Assembly (NCBI GenBank): GCA_963838795.1
Contig: CAWISL010000006.1
Location: 20,271-84,270 of the forward strand
Length of the DNA stretch: 64,000 nt
Direction of reading: 5' to 3'
Source: JAIBJN01 sp963838795
GTDB lineage: Bacteria > Actinomycetota > Thermoleophilia > Gaiellales > Gaiellaceae
Shown here: piece after piece, positions 1 through 7,086 of the stretch
How the letters are laid out: every line of letters begins with the position of its first letter
Position numbering within the stretch: the stretch's first letter is position 1
The notes under the pieces: generated by a model
The model's database searches: none
What the model was told of the DNA's origin: nothing
The model's input: the letters and a program-made list of their open reading frames with translations, nothing else
Program-made: the position numbers and the translations under genes

Positions 1-771
1 GTCGTCGTCGGCGAGCTCGCCGAAGCGCGCCTCCCACACCGCGACGGTGTCGCCGCGCGAGTCCTTGCCGCGGGTGAAAGTGCCGTCCGGTTCGGCCAGC
101 ACGAAGCGGAACGTCAGGTAGCTCCCCGTCTTCGCGTCGTCGCCGGCGCCGCCCGGCCGGTTGGTCTCGAGTGCCGCGGCCACCTCGATCTCCGGGAGCC
201 CCTGGTGGAGGGGCAGCAGGCTCGGTGCGTGGTCCGGCCCGTTCTGGACGTAGAGGCCGCTCGACGACTCGGCGAGGCTCGCGCTCAGCAGGTTCGCGAC
301 GAGAGGGGCGAGGTCGGAGAGCTCGACGAGCCTCGCGAGCGGCGGCGAGCCTGACTCACGCATCTGCTCGTCGATGAGATCGAGCTTGCGGTAGGCGAGC
401 TCGATCGCCTGGCCGACCATGCCGGTCCTGAGGCCGGTCACGGAGCGGAGGTGCGAGTTTTCGCTCAGGTGCTCCTGCTTCGGCCGCCTGCCCGCCGGCT
501 CTGGAGGAATCTCGACGTCGGGCTCCGAGCCATCGTCCACGCCGTGCTCGGCCTCGGCGACGAGCTCGGAGAGGCTGAGGCCCAGCGCCTCCGCCAGGTT
601 GGCGGCGACGGCGAGCGTGGGCTGTCTGGAGCGGCGCTCGAGCAGGCCGATGTACGTCCGATGGACGCCCGCCCGCTCGGCGAGCTCGTCCATGGACATG
701 CCCCCCTGGCGGCGCGCATCGGCGACCAGCTGGGCGACGGTATCGCTGAGCTCGATCCCCCGCTCGGACAT
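1..771 (-). CDS. XRE-type HTH protein with C-terminal domain of unknown function (C-terminus off window)
   Basis: The gene starts at the ATG at 771 and runs off the left edge, so 257 codons are visible without a stop. Residues about 5-60 form a Cro/CI-type helix-turn-helix (MDELAERAGVHRTYIGLLER, then PTLAVAANLAEALG). After an acidic, Pro-rich linker (about 72-95), a second domain has conserved-looking stretches such as SSGLYVQNGPDH, ALETNRPGG, YLTFRFVL and VAVWEARFGEL. HTH proteins fused to such domains can be self-regulating restriction-type enzymes. An EIEV segment could be a nuclease strand, but the domain is incomplete and I cannot name the family. A perfect 14-bp palindrome lies 44 bases upstream of the start. 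The HTH is clear; the enzymatic role is a guess. Confidence 0.7.
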   Translation of the reverse strand, partial: MSERGIELSDTVAQLVADARRQGGMSMDELAERAGVHRTYIGLLERRSRQPTLAVAANLAEALGLSLSELVAEAEHGVDDGSEPDVEIPPEPAGRRPKQEHLSENSHLRSVTGLRTGMVGQAIELAYRKLDLIDEQMRESGSPPLARLVELSDLAPLVANLLSASLAESSSGLYVQNGPDHAPSLLPLHQGLPEIEVAAALETNRPGGAGDDAKTGSYLTFRFVLAEPDGTFTRGKDSRGDTVAVWEARFGELADDD

Positions 772-814
772 AACGGCCACTCCAAGGTTGCCAAGGCAGG
801 CCCCGGATTTCTAC

Positions 815-828
815 GAGACTATAGTCTC
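815..828. promoter_or_regulatory. Perfect 14-bp palindrome, likely operator
   Basis: GAGACTATAGTCTC is an exact inverted repeat between the start of the HTH protein (771, leftward) and the end of the next leftward gene (837). Its core GACT-AT-AGTC resembles the GACT...AGTC half-sites bound by controller proteins of restriction-modification systems. The position suits autoregulation by the HTH domain; binding is inferred. Confidence 0.5.
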
Positions 829-836
829 TGGGCCGA

Positions 837-1193
837 CTAGTAGTTGCGAGCGGGGGTCGGCCGGGGCGGCGTTCGGTACGGGCTGGGCCAACCCTGACCC
901 GGGTCGAATCCCCAGACCCTGACGAGATCACTGGTGCTGCTCCGCGACTGCGCGTGGCTGTAGGTCCACACGGTCTCGCGCACGGTGCCCGTCACTCGGA
1001 CGATCTCGAGCGCGCTGACGATGCCCTCGCGGCCCGGGTCGCGGCGCTCGAGGAATGCGAAGGCGAAGTCGACGGCGCCGCCGAAGTCGGAGGTCTCGAA
1101 GCGAAGGCCCAGGTCGAGGCCGGGCTCTCCGGCGAGAACCTCGTGAACCTCGTAGCGTTCGTGCTCAGCCGCATGGCGTGCGGTCTCGGCCAT
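837..1193 (-). CDS. Hypothetical protein
   Basis: A 118-residue protein starting at ATG 1193 (MAETARHAAEHERYEVHE). It is rich in charged and aromatic residues, has a segment FGGAVDFAFAFLERRDPGREG, and ends in a Pro/Arg-rich tail. There is no signal peptide, membrane segment or motif I recognise. It lies upstream of the HTH protein in the same direction, with the palindromic operator between them. An in-frame extension to 1595 exists but is antisense to the downstream membrane protein, so the internal ATG is preferred. Confidence 0.55.
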   Translation of the reverse strand: MAETARHAAEHERYEVHEVLAGEPGLDLGLRFETSDFGGAVDFAFAFLERRDPGREGIVSALEIVRVTGTVRETVWTYSHAQSRSSTSDLVRVWGFDPGQGWPSPYRTPPRPTPARNY

Positions 1194-1343
1194 GCTGCGA
1201 CTCCTTTCCGGTTCGAACGGTAGGAGCCGGCCGGCATCCGTACAATCCCTCGAACGGGGAACGGGCACGCCCGCCTCGTCTTTGCCTCCAGCGAGGACTA
1301 CAAGTACCTCGGATGCGGGTTGAGACCGTTCCCTGCTCGGCCG

Positions 1344-2306
1344 ATGGAACATGCGATGAGAGGGCTCTACGACCTGTGCCGGTCCCCGCGGGGGAAGCTG
1401 GCCCTCAACCTCGGGGTCGGGGCCTTCGCCGTCTCGATCTCGGTGCTCGCGGCGCGGCACTTCGCGGGCATTGGCTGGCCGTTTAGCGGGGCCAACGCCG
1501 GGCTTGTCGCGGCCGCGGGTGTCCTCTTCCTCGTCGCCTACGCGTTCAAGGCCTTCGGCTGGCACCGTCTCTTCGCTCCCCACGAGCGCCCGCAACCGCT
1601 GACACTGGGCGCCGCTTGCGGGGCCGCCAGCGTCACCGGCGCTGCCCTGCCGGGGCGCTTCGACGACGTCGTCCGGGTCGCGGTGGTCCGGCGGGCGACC
1701 AACGGTCGAGCGGGCGTCGGACCGGTCTGCCTCTCACTCTTCATGCTCGGCTTGATCGACACCGCCGCGCTCATGCCGCTCGCCGGGACGGCCGCGGCTA
1801 CAGCCGACGCATCCGGTGCCGTTCGGATCGCCCTCGGGGTCGTCGCCTTCGCAGGCTTCGGCGCCGCGGTCGTGATCGCCGTCCTCCCGCGCCTCATGTC
1901 GAGCGGACGCCTGATCCGCTTCCGCATCGCGCGCTGGCTCGGCGCGCGGGTGATCCCGCCTCGCGACGCCTGGCAGGCGTGGGTGCTCGTACTGGCCTCC
2001 TGGCTCACACGGGCCTTCGGTCTCTTCCTCCTCCTCCACGCGCTCGGCTTCGCCCTCTCGCTGCCGCTGGCGATCGCGTTCCTCTGCGGAGCTGCCGCCT
2101 CCGGTGCCCTTCCCATCGCCCCTGCGGGCGCAGCCACCCAGGCCGGGGCCGGGGCCGCGATCCTGATCGCCAGCGGCGTCGGCACGACCAACGCGATCTC
2201 CTTCGCCGTGGGAGCGCAGGCGCTCCTGATCCTCGCCGGCGCTACCGTCCTGGTCTTCGCCGCCCTCTGGCACGGCGGCAGGCGGCTCGCGCTCGCCGTT
2301 CTCTAA
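1344..2306 (+). CDS. Flippase-like integral membrane protein (LPG synthase TM / UPF0104-like)
   Basis: About 320 residues with 7-8 hydrophobic segments separated by short Arg-rich loops, for example LNLGVGAFAVSISVLAARHF near the N-terminus and ALLILAGATVLVFAALW at the end. The layout, with a conserved LPGRFDDVVRVAVVRR loop and APAGAATQAGAGAAIL near the C-terminus, matches the lysylphosphatidylglycerol synthase transmembrane / flippase-like family. No cytosolic transferase domain is present. A TTG (1320), ATG 1344 and ATG 1356 are all possible starts and none has a strong ribosome site; 1344 is chosen. The substrate is unknown. Confidence 0.7.
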   Translation: MEHAMRGLYDLCRSPRGKLALNLGVGAFAVSISVLAARHFAGIGWPFSGANAGLVAAAGVLFLVAYAFKAFGWHRLFAPHERPQPLTLGAACGAASVTGAALPGRFDDVVRVAVVRRATNGRAGVGPVCLSLFMLGLIDTAALMPLAGTAAATADASGAVRIALGVVAFAGFGAAVVIAVLPRLMSSGRLIRFRIARWLGARVIPPRDAWQAWVLVLASWLTRAFGLFLLLHALGFALSLPLAIAFLCGAAASGALPIAPAGAATQAGAGAAILIASGVGTTNAISFAVGAQALLILAGATVLVFAALWHGGRRLALAVL

Positions 2307-2761
2307 GGGAGAGCCGCGAGCACCTTGTCCGCGTGCCCGTCCGGCTTCACGCCGGGCATTGCCCTCGCCACGTTCCCGTCGGCGTCGATGACGAATGTCG
2401 AGCGCTTGATCCCCATGGATGTCTTCCCGTACGTGGTCTTCTCGACCCAGACGCCGTAGAGATCGGCGACCTCGTGCCCGGGGTCGGCGAGGAGCGTGAA
2501 CGGGAGGCCGTACTTCTCCTTGAACTTGACGTGGGAGGCCTCCGTGTCGGGGCTGACGCCGAGAACCGTCGCGCCGCGCTCCTCGAGCTCGCCGTAGACG
2601 TCCCGCAGGCCGCAGGCCTGCGTCGTGCACCCGGGCGTGTCGTCGCGCGGATAGAAATAGAGGACGACGGTGCGCCCTCGCAGGTCGGAGAGGGAGACGT
2701 CCTCACCCGCGTCGGAGCGCAAGGTGAAGTCGGGCGCGGGTCGTCCTTCCTCGACTGGCAT
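2303..2761 (-). CDS. bcp: Thioredoxin-dependent peroxiredoxin (Bcp/PrxQ)
   Basis: A 152-residue cytosolic peroxiredoxin that reduces H2O2 and organic hydroperoxides using thioredoxin. The sequence has the PrxQ hallmarks: APDFTL at 9-14, YFYPRDDTPGCTTQACGLRD with peroxidatic Cys45 and resolving Cys50 five residues apart, and the later GVSPD and STFVID segments. The length is normal. The stop overlaps the end of the convergent membrane gene by 4 bases. It shares a short upstream region with a divergent small membrane protein. Confidence 0.95.
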   Translation of the reverse strand: MPVEEGRPAPDFTLRSDAGEDVSLSDLRGRTVVLYFYPRDDTPGCTTQACGLRDVYGELEERGATVLGVSPDTEASHVKFKEKYGLPFTLLADPGHEVADLYGVWVEKTTYGKTSMGIKRSTFVIDADGNVARAMPGVKPDGHADKVLAALP

Positions 2762-2865
2762 GCGATCTCCAACGCTACCCGGTCACGTCGAGCTGCGCGG
2801 GCTGCGAGGACGGGGACGGCGCGTGCTCGGGAGTGGCGGGAGGCGAGAATAGTAGGCTGCGGGCG

Positions 2866-3222
2866 GTGCGCGAGCTGCATGCGTTCAACGCGGTCGTCCT
2901 GATCGTCGCCAGCGGTCTCGCGGCCGGCTGGGGCCTCGTCTACGCCTGGCGGAAGCGCACCCCCGGGCGCGTCTACGCGCACCTGCTCGCTCTCGCCCAG
3001 GCGCTCCTGATCGCGCAGGTAGCGCTCGGCCTCCTGCTCCTCTCAGACGGGAGCCCCTCGCCCGACCGGCTGCACGCCGTCTACGGGGGCCTGGCGCTCC
3101 TCGCCGCGCTCTCGCCCTGGGTGTACGCGCCGCCCGTGCCCGCGAAGCGGCTCCTCTGGTTCTCGGGGGCGGCGCTCGTCGCCACGGCGCTCTCGATTCG
3201 GGCCTACACGACCGGCATATGA
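2866..3222 (+). CDS. Small membrane protein, about four TM segments
   Basis: About 118 residues with hydrophobic stretches at VVLIVASGLAAGWGLVYAW, ALAQALLIAQVALGLLLL, LHAVYGGLALLAALSPWVY and LLWFSGAALVATALSIRAY. A His in the YGG segment and a His near the N-terminus (RELHAFN) recall haem-binding helical bundles, but this is speculative. The start is taken as GTG 2866; an in-frame GTG at 2833 would add 11 residues. It is divergent from bcp and followed by the hairpin cluster. The function is unknown. Confidence 0.65.
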   Translation: MRELHAFNAVVLIVASGLAAGWGLVYAWRKRTPGRVYAHLLALAQALLIAQVALGLLLLSDGSPSPDRLHAVYGGLALLAALSPWVYAPPVPAKRLLWFSGAALVATALSIRAYTTGI

Positions 3223-3245
3223 ACGTCGCGCGCCTCCGGCTTGCT

Positions 3246-3360
3246 CTCGCGGGGGAAACCATGTTTCCCCCGCGAGCCCCCTTCTTTGACGCAGTGAGGG
3301 AACCTTCCGGTTCCCTCACACACCCTCCACACGTTCATAGGCCGGTTGGCCTATGAACGT
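3246..3360. repeat. Cluster of three near-perfect hairpins in an intergenic region
   Basis: Three consecutive inverted repeats are directly visible. The first is 3246-3259/3263-3276 (14-bp stem, 3-base loop). The second is 3294-3304/3309-3319 (11-bp stem, 4-base loop). The third is 3331-3343/3348-3360 (13-bp stem, 4-base loop). The 3' arm of the third contains the ATG (3353) of the next gene. The 9-mer TATGAACGT occurs directly at 3218-3226 and 3352-3360 and inverted at 3331-3339, so the cluster is bounded by direct repeats. Confidence 0.85.
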
Positions 3361-3721
3361 GAACCCGACGCTGAGGGCGTTCGGGATCCTCGTCCTGATC
3401 GCCGCCGTGATCACGGTCTTCCAGCTCGGCTTCGGGCTGGTGGTCGTGGTCCGCTTCCTGCAGGTTCTCTTCCTCGTCGCGATCGCGTACGTCCTCATCG
3501 TGCTGTGGCGCCGGAACCGGGAGGAGATCGGCATGTGGTCGACGCGCTCGCGGGTCGTCTTCTACGGCGGCGCCGCGCTGGCGATCGCCGCGGTCGGCCT
3601 CGCCTTCACTCCGTGGTTCCCGACGAGCGGGCTCGAGACGCTCTCCTGCATCGCGGCCGTGGCGGCCGGCGTGTTCGGCATGTGGCGCACCTGGCGCGAC
3701 GAGCACACGTACGGCTACTGA
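3353..3721 (+). CDS. Small membrane protein
   Basis: A 122-residue protein with four predicted membrane spans: TLRAFGILVLIAAVITVFQL, a second ending VLFLVAIAYVLIVLW, VVFYGGAALAIAAVGLAF and LSCIAAVAAGVFGMW. Charged loops such as RRNREE and the C-terminal RTWRDEHTYGY lie between and after them. No family is recognised. Its start codon is inside the 3' arm of a strong hairpin, so translation may depend on melting of that structure. It ends 7 bases inside the convergent hemQ. Confidence 0.65.
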   Translation: MNVNPTLRAFGILVLIAAVITVFQLGFGLVVVVRFLQVLFLVAIAYVLIVLWRRNREEIGMWSTRSRVVFYGGAALAIAAVGLAFTPWFPTSGLETLSCIAAVAAGVFGMWRTWRDEHTYGY

Positions 3722-4428
3722 GAGCCGGACGGCACCCGCGCCGACGCGCCGTCGAGCGAGTCCAGGATCTCCCGGATCTCCAGGGCGGTGCCCACGAAGA
3801 TGGGCGTGTCCCGCTCGGTGTAGCGGCTCGCCTCGGTCTCACGCAGTGTCTTCATGAGCTGGAGGAAGTCGGACGGCTCCTCGCACTCGAACGCGGTCAT
3901 GAACTCCTGGTCGTCGATCCCGAACGAGTACGTCGTGTGGTTCGTGATCGTGACGAAGCGGCTTCCGACCGCGGCGTGCTCCTGCATCGCCCGGCGGCGG
4001 TCGTCCATCGAGAGCGAATACCACTCGCGCTTCTTCACGAACGGGTAGACGACCAGGTACGGGGCCCCGCGCGGCACGACGCGACGTGGACGCTTGCTCT
4101 TCTGCTCGAAGTACTGGGAGGGCTCGCTCGCAGCGAGGTAGGAATATGGCGTCGTAAGCCAGCCGGCCAGCGGCGTCCCGTTGAGCGCGGTGCCGAGCTC
4201 GCGCAGGTCGTCGTAGCGCTCCGTCAGCTTCCAGAGCATGAGGTCGGCCTCCGGGCGCACGCCGACGAGGCTGTATGGGCGCAGCTCCATCCGCTCGGCC
4301 CAGTCCTCGACCACCTCGGCGAAGGCGTCCTTGGCGGCGGCGCGCTCCTCGATCGGAAGCCGGAGCCAGGCCGGATCGGCCTTGTAGAGCGTGTACGCGA
4401 CGTATTGCGTCGAAGTCTCCGCTGACAC
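3715..4428 (-). CDS. hemQ: Coproheme decarboxylase (HemQ/ChdC, chlorite dismutase family)
   Basis: A 237-residue enzyme of the coproporphyrin-dependent haem pathway. It oxidatively decarboxylates two propionates of Fe-coproporphyrin III to give haem b, using peroxide. Family landmarks visible are VAYTLYK at the N-terminus, YPFVKKREWYSLS with the presumed radical Tyr137, MQEHAAVG with presumed proximal ligand His151, and the tail SDFLQLMKTLRETEASRYTE. Length and motifs fit Gram-positive/actinobacterial HemQ and not a true chlorite dismutase. No other haem genes are nearby. Confidence 0.93.
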   Translation of the reverse strand: MSAETSTQYVAYTLYKADPAWLRLPIEERAAAKDAFAEVVEDWAERMELRPYSLVGVRPEADLMLWKLTERYDDLRELGTALNGTPLAGWLTTPYSYLAASEPSQYFEQKSKRPRRVVPRGAPYLVVYPFVKKREWYSLSMDDRRRAMQEHAAVGSRFVTITNHTTYSFGIDDQEFMTAFECEEPSDFLQLMKTLRETEASRYTERDTPIFVGTALEIREILDSLDGASARVPSGSQ

Positions 4429-4538
4429 GGCTCAATCGTACCCACTCGTGTGACAGCCTCCCTTCTACGCTCGGGGTGGGCGCGGCGCGTCCGCCGGCGG
4501 GCAGGCGGGCGCCCGCGGCCGCTGATGTCGTCAGGCAT

Positions 4539-5810
4539 CTACAGGTCCGCGACGAGAGTGGCCCAGCCGAAGCGCTCGGCGCCGACCGGCCTGCCGTCGA
4601 GCGGGTCGTAGAACTCGTTGAGGCCGTCGCGCTCGACGAGCTCGCGGGAGCGCTCCGCGATCCTGTCGGCGATCTCCTCGTAGCCGTGGCCGCGAAGGCC
4701 GCCTGCGAGGAACCAGTTCGTGTTCAGCGAGAGCGGCCCGCGCCAGATGAAGCGGAAGCCACGCAGCCGGTGGTCGCGGAGGAACGTCGGCTCGTCGAGC
4801 GCGACCGAGGGGACGGGCCAGGGCGCGCCGAACGTGCGCGGATCCTCGAGATGCTCGACCAGCCGGCCGGCGATCGCCGGCGGAAGGTCGGGAAGCACGA
4901 GCGGCATGAGCCCGTGGATCGTCTTCACCCGCGAGCGCCGCTCGTCCGGGCCGGCGAGGTTGACGAACAGGCCGAGGCGATCGTCCCAGCAGCGCTCCAT
5001 GAGCGTCTCCGTGACACGAGCGGCCGCCTCGGAGGCCCAGCGCGCCGTCGCCTCACGCCCGGCGCGCTGCGCAAGCCGGGCCAGCGCGCGCAGGCCCTGG
5101 CCGTGAACCGCGTTGACGAGGACGTCCTCCACGTGGTGCCGGTAGCGGCGGAAGATCGCCTCCGTGTCGTAGTTCGCCAGCTTGTTCCGGAGCTGCGGGA
5201 GCCTCGTGCGGACGAAGAGCGCCGCCGGCGTGACCCGGCGCAGCCCGATCACCTCGTCGTACACCGGGCTGAAGTCGAGCCCGCTCTCGAACTGGGAGAT
5301 GATCGAGATCAGCCCGTCGTCGTCGGGATCGCGCACCGCCGCGAGGTAGCGGTAGTAGCGCTCCAGCTGCGGAAGCGCTTCGGCGAGAAAGCCGGTTGCG
5401 CCCGCGTCGACGGCGCGCTCCACGGCCTGGGCGAGCACCGGCGGCTGCATCTGCGCCGTCGTGTGGGGCGTGCGGTGGAACGGCACCCGTCCGGCGGTTC
5501 GGCTCTCGAGGTGATGCCATTGCAGCCGCGAGACGAGGTCTCCCTTCCAGAAGACGACGTGTGGGACGAGCCCGTCCGGCTCCTGCACGGCCAGGAGGCC
5601 GCGGAGCTCGTCCGCCGCCCGCTCCGCGTCGAAGCGCGACCAGGCGATCGCGTGGAAGCACGAGTCCCAGAACCACTGGAACGGGTAGTCGCGCACGCTC
5701 GGCACGGTGAAGCGATAGACGCGGCCGTCCAGCTCGCCGGTCTGCGTGTTCGCTTCGAGCAGGTCGTGCGCGCGCTCGTCGAGCGTCTTCTCGGTGCGGG
5801 TCGGCGCTAT
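4539..5810 (-). CDS. Glucosidase/glycogen-debranching-like (MGH1/trehalase-fold) hydrolase
   Basis: About 420 residues of an (alpha/alpha)6-barrel glycoside hydrolase resembling amylo-alpha-1,6-glucosidase/GH63-like proteins. Visible motifs are YPFQWFWDSCFHAIAWSRF near the N-terminus, DDDGLISI, ESGLDFSPVYDE, and LNTNWFLAGGL and NEFYDPLDGRPVGAERFGW near the C-terminus. Conserved sequence reaches back to about 5800, but this frame has no ATG, GTG or TTG there. The first codon after a GGTGGGGGG run is ATA 5810, and the first canonical start is GTG 5705, inside the conserved region. One missing G in the six-G run would restore a GTG start at 5818. It lies 32 bases after the DAC-domain gene and is probably co-transcribed with it. 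Confidence 0.8.
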   Translation of the reverse strand: MAPTRTEKTLDERAHDLLEANTQTGELDGRVYRFTVPSVRDYPFQWFWDSCFHAIAWSRFDAERAADELRGLLAVQEPDGLVPHVVFWKGDLVSRLQWHHLESRTAGRVPFHRTPHTTAQMQPPVLAQAVERAVDAGATGFLAEALPQLERYYRYLAAVRDPDDDGLISIISQFESGLDFSPVYDEVIGLRRVTPAALFVRTRLPQLRNKLANYDTEAIFRRYRHHVEDVLVNAVHGQGLRALARLAQRAGREATARWASEAAARVTETLMERCWDDRLGLFVNLAGPDERRSRVKTIHGLMPLVLPDLPPAIAGRLVEHLEDPRTFGAPWPVPSVALDEPTFLRDHRLRGFRFIWRGPLSLNTNWFLAGGLRGHGYEEIADRIAERSRELVERDGLNEFYDPLDGRPVGAERFGWATLVADL

Positions 5811-5842
5811 CCCCCCACCGTAGGCGAGACTCGGGAGTGCGG

Positions 5843-6466
5843 CTAGGTTTCGGACGCGACGGCCAGCGTGACGCCGGCCTCGGGCATCTGCGTCACCTCG
5901 GCCCGGCGCATGAAGAGGCTCTCCCGCGACATGAGGAAGAGCTCGGGAATGATCTCGGCGCGCACCTCGCCGCGGGCGAAGACGCGCACGACGGAGCTCT
6001 GCGAGACGACGACGGCGATCGCGCCGGTCGTCCGCGAGATCGAGGCGGCCGCGGCGTGACGCGTACCTAAACCAGGGAGGAAGTTCTCCGGCGCGCTCAC
6101 GTCGACGTCGATGAAGCGCCCGGCCGAGACGAAGGTGCCGTCGTCGGCGAGCAGGAAGGCGCCGTCGAGCTGCGCCAGCTCCTTCACAGTCTCCCGGAGC
6201 TCCGGCCGCTCGATACGGAGGAGCTCGCCATCGTGGCCGAAGAGCGGGTCGAGGATGAGCGGCCGCGACTGATCCGTGACGACGCCGACGTCGCCGATCA
6301 CGAAGAGCGTCCCGATCTTCCGCCCCTCGCGTCCCTCGCGGGCGAGCTCGACTGCGAGGTTGACAACCTCTTCGAGCGTGCGCCGGCGTTCTACGGAGCA
6401 GTGCGTCGTCTCGCACACAGCGCCGAAGGTCGCGTCCAGCATCTTGTCCCGCCCGTTCAGGCCCAT
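5843..6466 (-). CDS. DisA_N (DAC)-domain protein, putative diadenylate cyclase
   Basis: A 207-residue protein whose C-terminal half matches diadenylate cyclase domains: LDGAFLLADDGTFVSAGRF (DGA motif) and GTRHAAAASISRTTGAIAV (RHR motif, here RHA). No membrane segments or DisA helical/HhH domains are present, so it resembles the short soluble archaeal-type cyclases. The expected reaction is c-di-AMP from two ATP. Loss of the last Arg of the RHR motif makes activity uncertain. It is the first gene of a leftward pair with the glycoside hydrolase. ATG 6466 and ATG 6442 are both possible starts. Confidence 0.75.
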   Translation of the reverse strand: MGLNGRDKMLDATFGAVCETTHCSVERRRTLEEVVNLAVELAREGREGRKIGTLFVIGDVGVVTDQSRPLILDPLFGHDGELLRIERPELRETVKELAQLDGAFLLADDGTFVSAGRFIDVDVSAPENFLPGLGTRHAAAASISRTTGAIAVVVSQSSVVRVFARGEVRAEIIPELFLMSRESLFMRRAEVTQMPEAGVTLAVASET

Positions 6467-6516
6467 CGACGAGTAGAAACGACCGCGGCCGGCGCTCTGT
6501 TCCCTAGAGTGACCGC

Positions 6517-6666
6517 GTGCCGGAGCGGCTCGCCGCCGTGATTCGCGACAACCAGCCCTGCATCGTGCTCACCGGCGCGGGGATCTCGACCGACATAGTC
6601 TCGAAGTACCCAGCGTGCGCCTTGCGTCGGTACCGCCGAGGTCATACGCTCGGCCAGAGAAATTGA
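6517..6666 (+). pseudogene. N-terminal sirtuin (SIR2) fragment
   Basis: From a GTG at 6517 the frame reads MPERLAAVIRDNQPCIVLTG followed by AGISTD, a clear SIR2 N-terminus with the GAGIST NAD-binding motif. The homology then stops abruptly near 6592 and the frame ends at TGA 6664 after 49 codons. The rest of a sirtuin is absent here. A complete, non-identical sirtuin begins 570 bases downstream. This looks like a remnant left by a DNA insertion or recombination. Confidence 0.75.
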
Positions 6667-7076
6667 CGCACCGGAGCCGTACAAGCACGGCCGATCCAAT
6701 CGTCGCAATCGACAGCTCGGAGATCCGGGAAGGAAAGATCGACGAGCTCAGGGCGGGCCTCACGGAGTTGGTCGAGTTCGTCGAAGCCAACGAGGTCGAG
6801 GTGATCGCCTACAGCATCTACATCGACGAGGTCGGCAACCGGATGACTGTCATGCAGATCCATCCGAGCTCCACGTCGATGGAGCTCCACATGAGGCTGG
6901 CGGGCCCGATCTTTCAGAAGTTCACGGAGTTAGTCGTGCTCTCGAGGATCGACTTCTACGGGACGCCGAGCGACGCCCTGTTGGAGCAGATGCGTCAGAA
7001 GGCTGAATTGCTTGGGAATGCCCGCGTTGTGGTGAACGAGCTTCACGCTGGGTTTGCACGATTTGGAGCTGGCTAG
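6615..7076 (+). CDS. Antibiotic-biosynthesis-monooxygenase-like (dimeric alpha/beta barrel) protein
   Basis: Up to 153 residues; the core starts near residue 28 (PIVAIDSSEIREGKIDELRA). The pattern of a short strand, a helix (LRAGLTELVEFVEAN), YSIYIDE, and RMTVMQIHPSSTSMELHM fits ABM/putative quinol monooxygenase-like ferredoxin folds. No natural ATG precedes the core. Only GTG 6615, inside the sirtuin fragment, is available, so the original start may have been lost. Base composition is less G+C-rich than the surroundings. It sits between a sirtuin fragment and an intact sirtuin, which suggests acquisition. Confidence 0.6.
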   Translation: MRLASVPPRSYARPEKLTHRSRTSTADPIVAIDSSEIREGKIDELRAGLTELVEFVEANEVEVIAYSIYIDEVGNRMTVMQIHPSSTSMELHMRLAGPIFQKFTELVVLSRIDFYGTPSDALLEQMRQKAELLGNARVVVNELHAGFARFGAG

Positions 7077-7086
7077 GCCGGACGCC

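Noticed and set aside
6664..6666. TGA ending the sirtuin fragment as a possible selenocysteine codon
   Set aside because: Homology to sirtuins is already lost about 70 bases before the TGA, and no Cys is expected there.
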